Below, piece by piece: positions 62,862 through 64,000 of a stretch of 64,000 nucleotides of DNA. Under the pieces are notes generated by a model. That model saw only the letters and a list, made by a program, of their open reading frames with translations. It did not search any database and was not told the DNA's origin. Location: assembly GCA_017405765.1 (NCBI GenBank), contig JAFQZS010000033.1, positions 1-64,000 of the forward strand. The letters run 5' to 3'. This DNA is from Clostridia bacterium (GTDB lineage: Bacteria > Bacillota > Clostridia > Oscillospirales > RGIG577). Position 1 is the stretch's first letter; each line of letters starts with the position of its first letter. Position numbers and translations under genes: made by a program.

Positions 62862-62890
62862 ATTGTATCACCCTTGAAGCGTAAATGCAA
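62862..62890 (-). promoter_or_regulatory. Promoter of rnfCDGEAB
   Basis: TTGCAT (62890-62885), 17 bases, TACAAT (62867-62862) preceded by TGA, an extended -10. It lies about 70 bases before rnfC. The upstream part of the 209-base gap is AT-rich without another feature. Confidence 0.65.
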
Positions 62891-62970
62891 TTAGTAATAC
62901 TAAAGTATTTTTTAAATTTTGCGCAATTACTATATGTAACTTTAAAAAAACCTTTTTGTGCTTGGATAAT

Positions 62971-62991
62971 AAAAAGAGGGCTTTCGCCCTC
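62971..62991 (-). terminator. Terminator of the HtrA-type protease gene
   Basis: GAGGGC-GAAA-GCCCTC followed on minus by TTTTTATTA, about 12 bases past the stop at 63003. Confidence 0.88.
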
Positions 62992-63002
62992 TTTATATAT
63001 TC

Positions 63003-64000
63003 TTACTGATCTTTCTCAAGCGCAAGCCTTAAGTCTATTTTCAGCGCGGCCCCGTCGCGCCATATGTCCAGCGTTATTTCATCTCCCGCCTTAAAGCGCT
63101 CCTTTTCAAAATTAAGCTCCGACATGCCCGTAATGCTCTTGCCGTTTATTCCCGTTATAACGTCGCCCTCTTTAAGCCCCGCGTCCTTTGCAAATCCGCC
63201 CGGACTTACAAAGTCAACGTAAACGCCCCTGGGCATACCGTAAAAATCCGATGCGCTTTTTGATATATCGTGCCCCGATATGCCTATGACCGGTCTGCTT
63301 CTTACGTGTCCCGCTTCTATCAGGTCTTCTATTATCGGTTTTGCCGCATTTATGGGTATGGCAAAGCCCAGTCCTTCCGCGTCCGACGAAGCTATCTTTA
63401 CGGAGTTTATTCCTATCACTTTTCCTTGGCTGTTTATAAGCGGGCCGCCCGAATTTCCCAAATTTATCGAAGCGTCCGTCTGTATCAGCGTCATTATCCT
63501 GTCGTTTATCGTAAGATCTCGGTTCACGGCGGAGATTATGCCTGCCGTTACCGTTCCCGAAAGCTCCATCCCCATGGGATTTCCTATCGCCACGGCCAAA
63601 TCGCCCTCCTCCACCTCGTCCGAATCTCCGAACTCGGCGCATATAAGCCCGTCCGCCTCGATTTTAAGCACGGCAAGGTCGCTTTTTATATCGCGTCCCG
63701 CAACGCTTGCCGTAAACTCGCGTCCGTCGTAAAGCACGACAGCGGGGTCGTAGGAATCCTCCACGACGTGAGCGTTCGTCACGATATATCCGTCCTGCGT
63801 CATTATTATACCGGTTCCCGTGTTCTTTCCTACAAGCGTAGTGCCTCTGTAAAGGCTTGACACCACGCCGACTACGGCAGGCTTGTTCTGCTTTATTATC
63901 TCTTTTATCGAAAGCAGATCATTGTACGGTGTGTCCGCCTCAGAAGATACAGATGTTTGCGTCTTCACTATGCTTCCGTCTTTCGCGGCATATGCCTCCT
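63003..64000 (-). CDS. HtrA/DegP-type serine protease with PDZ domain, 5' end outside window
   Basis: The frame is open to the right edge (residues AYAAKDGSIVKTQTSV lie before the first internal GTG), so the signal or membrane anchor is outside. The trypsin-like domain has the catalytic triad in TNAHVVED (His), KSDLAVLKI (Asp) and GNSGGPLI (Ser). A PDZ domain follows (GVYVDFVSPGGFAKDAGLKEGDVITGINGKSI). These enzymes degrade or guard misfolded exported proteins. It is followed by a good terminator before rnfC. Confidence 0.93.
   Translation of the reverse strand, partial: EAYAAKDGSIVKTQTSVSSEADTPYNDLLSIKEIIKQNKPAVVGVVSSLYRGTTLVGKNTGTGIIMTQDGYIVTNAHVVEDSYDPAVVLYDGREFTASVAGRDIKSDLAVLKIEADGLICAEFGDSDEVEEGDLAVAIGNPMGMELSGTVTAGIISAVNRDLTINDRIMTLIQTDASINLGNSGGPLINSQGKVIGINSVKIASSDAEGLGFAIPINAAKPIIEDLIEAGHVRSRPVIGISGHDISKSASDFYGMPRGVYVDFVSPGGFAKDAGLKEGDVITGINGKSITGMSELNFEKERFKAGDEITLDIWRDGAALKIDLRLALEKDQ

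Overview
The window looks like a chromosomal piece from a monoderm anaerobe of the class Clostridia (Bacillota), probably an uncultured or gut lineage. The main evidence is the gene order. It contains infC-rpmI-rplT behind an attenuator-like leader, rplU-prp-rpmA-obg with the Prp-cleavable L27 N-terminus, the yggS-sepF-yggT-divIVA-ileS-lspA-rluD-type cluster, miaB-ricA-mutS-mutL-miaA, and a six-gene Rnf operon. Several lipoproteins occur together with both lspA and lgt. No rRNA, tRNA, CRISPR array, complete prophage or complete insertion sequence was seen. The genus cannot be fixed from this sequence. Almost every gene lies on the minus strand; the exceptions are pncB and the four-gene barnase operon.

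Layout. 0-0.14 kb: the end of an IS256-type element running off the left edge. 0.14-8.7 kb: housekeeping genes (radical SAM protein, rnc, plsX, trmFO, topA, dprA, SpoU methyltransferase). 8.7-10.1 kb: the infC operon with its own promoter and leader. 10.2-11.7 kb: pncB on plus. 11.7-14.8 kb: pyrG, a secreted protein and a DUF3795 protein. 14.8-17.25 kb: obg and the L27/L21 ribosomal operon. 17.4-20 kb: yegP, and divergently a barnase-like lipoprotein, its barstar, an SDR and an ArsC/Spx-like protein. 20-28.8 kb: the division/lipoprotein/ileS cluster, with two sepF genes side by side. 28.8-36.3 kb: mismatch repair and tRNA modification. 36.4-44 kb: pgi, small lipoproteins, tadA, an O-acetylation pair (MBOAT plus DHHW) and a GH3 enzyme. 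44-50 kb: rho, folD, lgt and two M16 peptidases. 50-57.5 kb: one gene for a 2504-residue cyclic-glucan-synthase-like enzyme. 57.6-62.8 kb: rnfCDGEAB. 63-64 kb: an HtrA-type protease cut by the right edge.

The genes mainly serve core functions: translation and its control, mismatch repair and tRNA modification, lipoprotein maturation, cell division, cell-surface carbohydrate work, and ferredoxin:NAD+ energy conservation through Rnf.

The observations most worth checking are these: a CTP synthase whose glutaminase cysteine is Gly382; a yggT gene whose only sensible start is an ATA codon at 25961, beside an infC that starts at ATT; an infC leader whose terminator arm is duplicated upstream as a potential antiterminator; a surface-tethered barnase with an Asp/Tyr/Glu repeat stalk and its barstar; tandem dissimilar SepF proteins; a possible pseudoknot in the rplU leader; and a nagZ promoter embedded in the rho terminator. 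Coordinates of starts were chosen by Shine-Dalgarno position and family N-termini, and several differ from the longest open frame.
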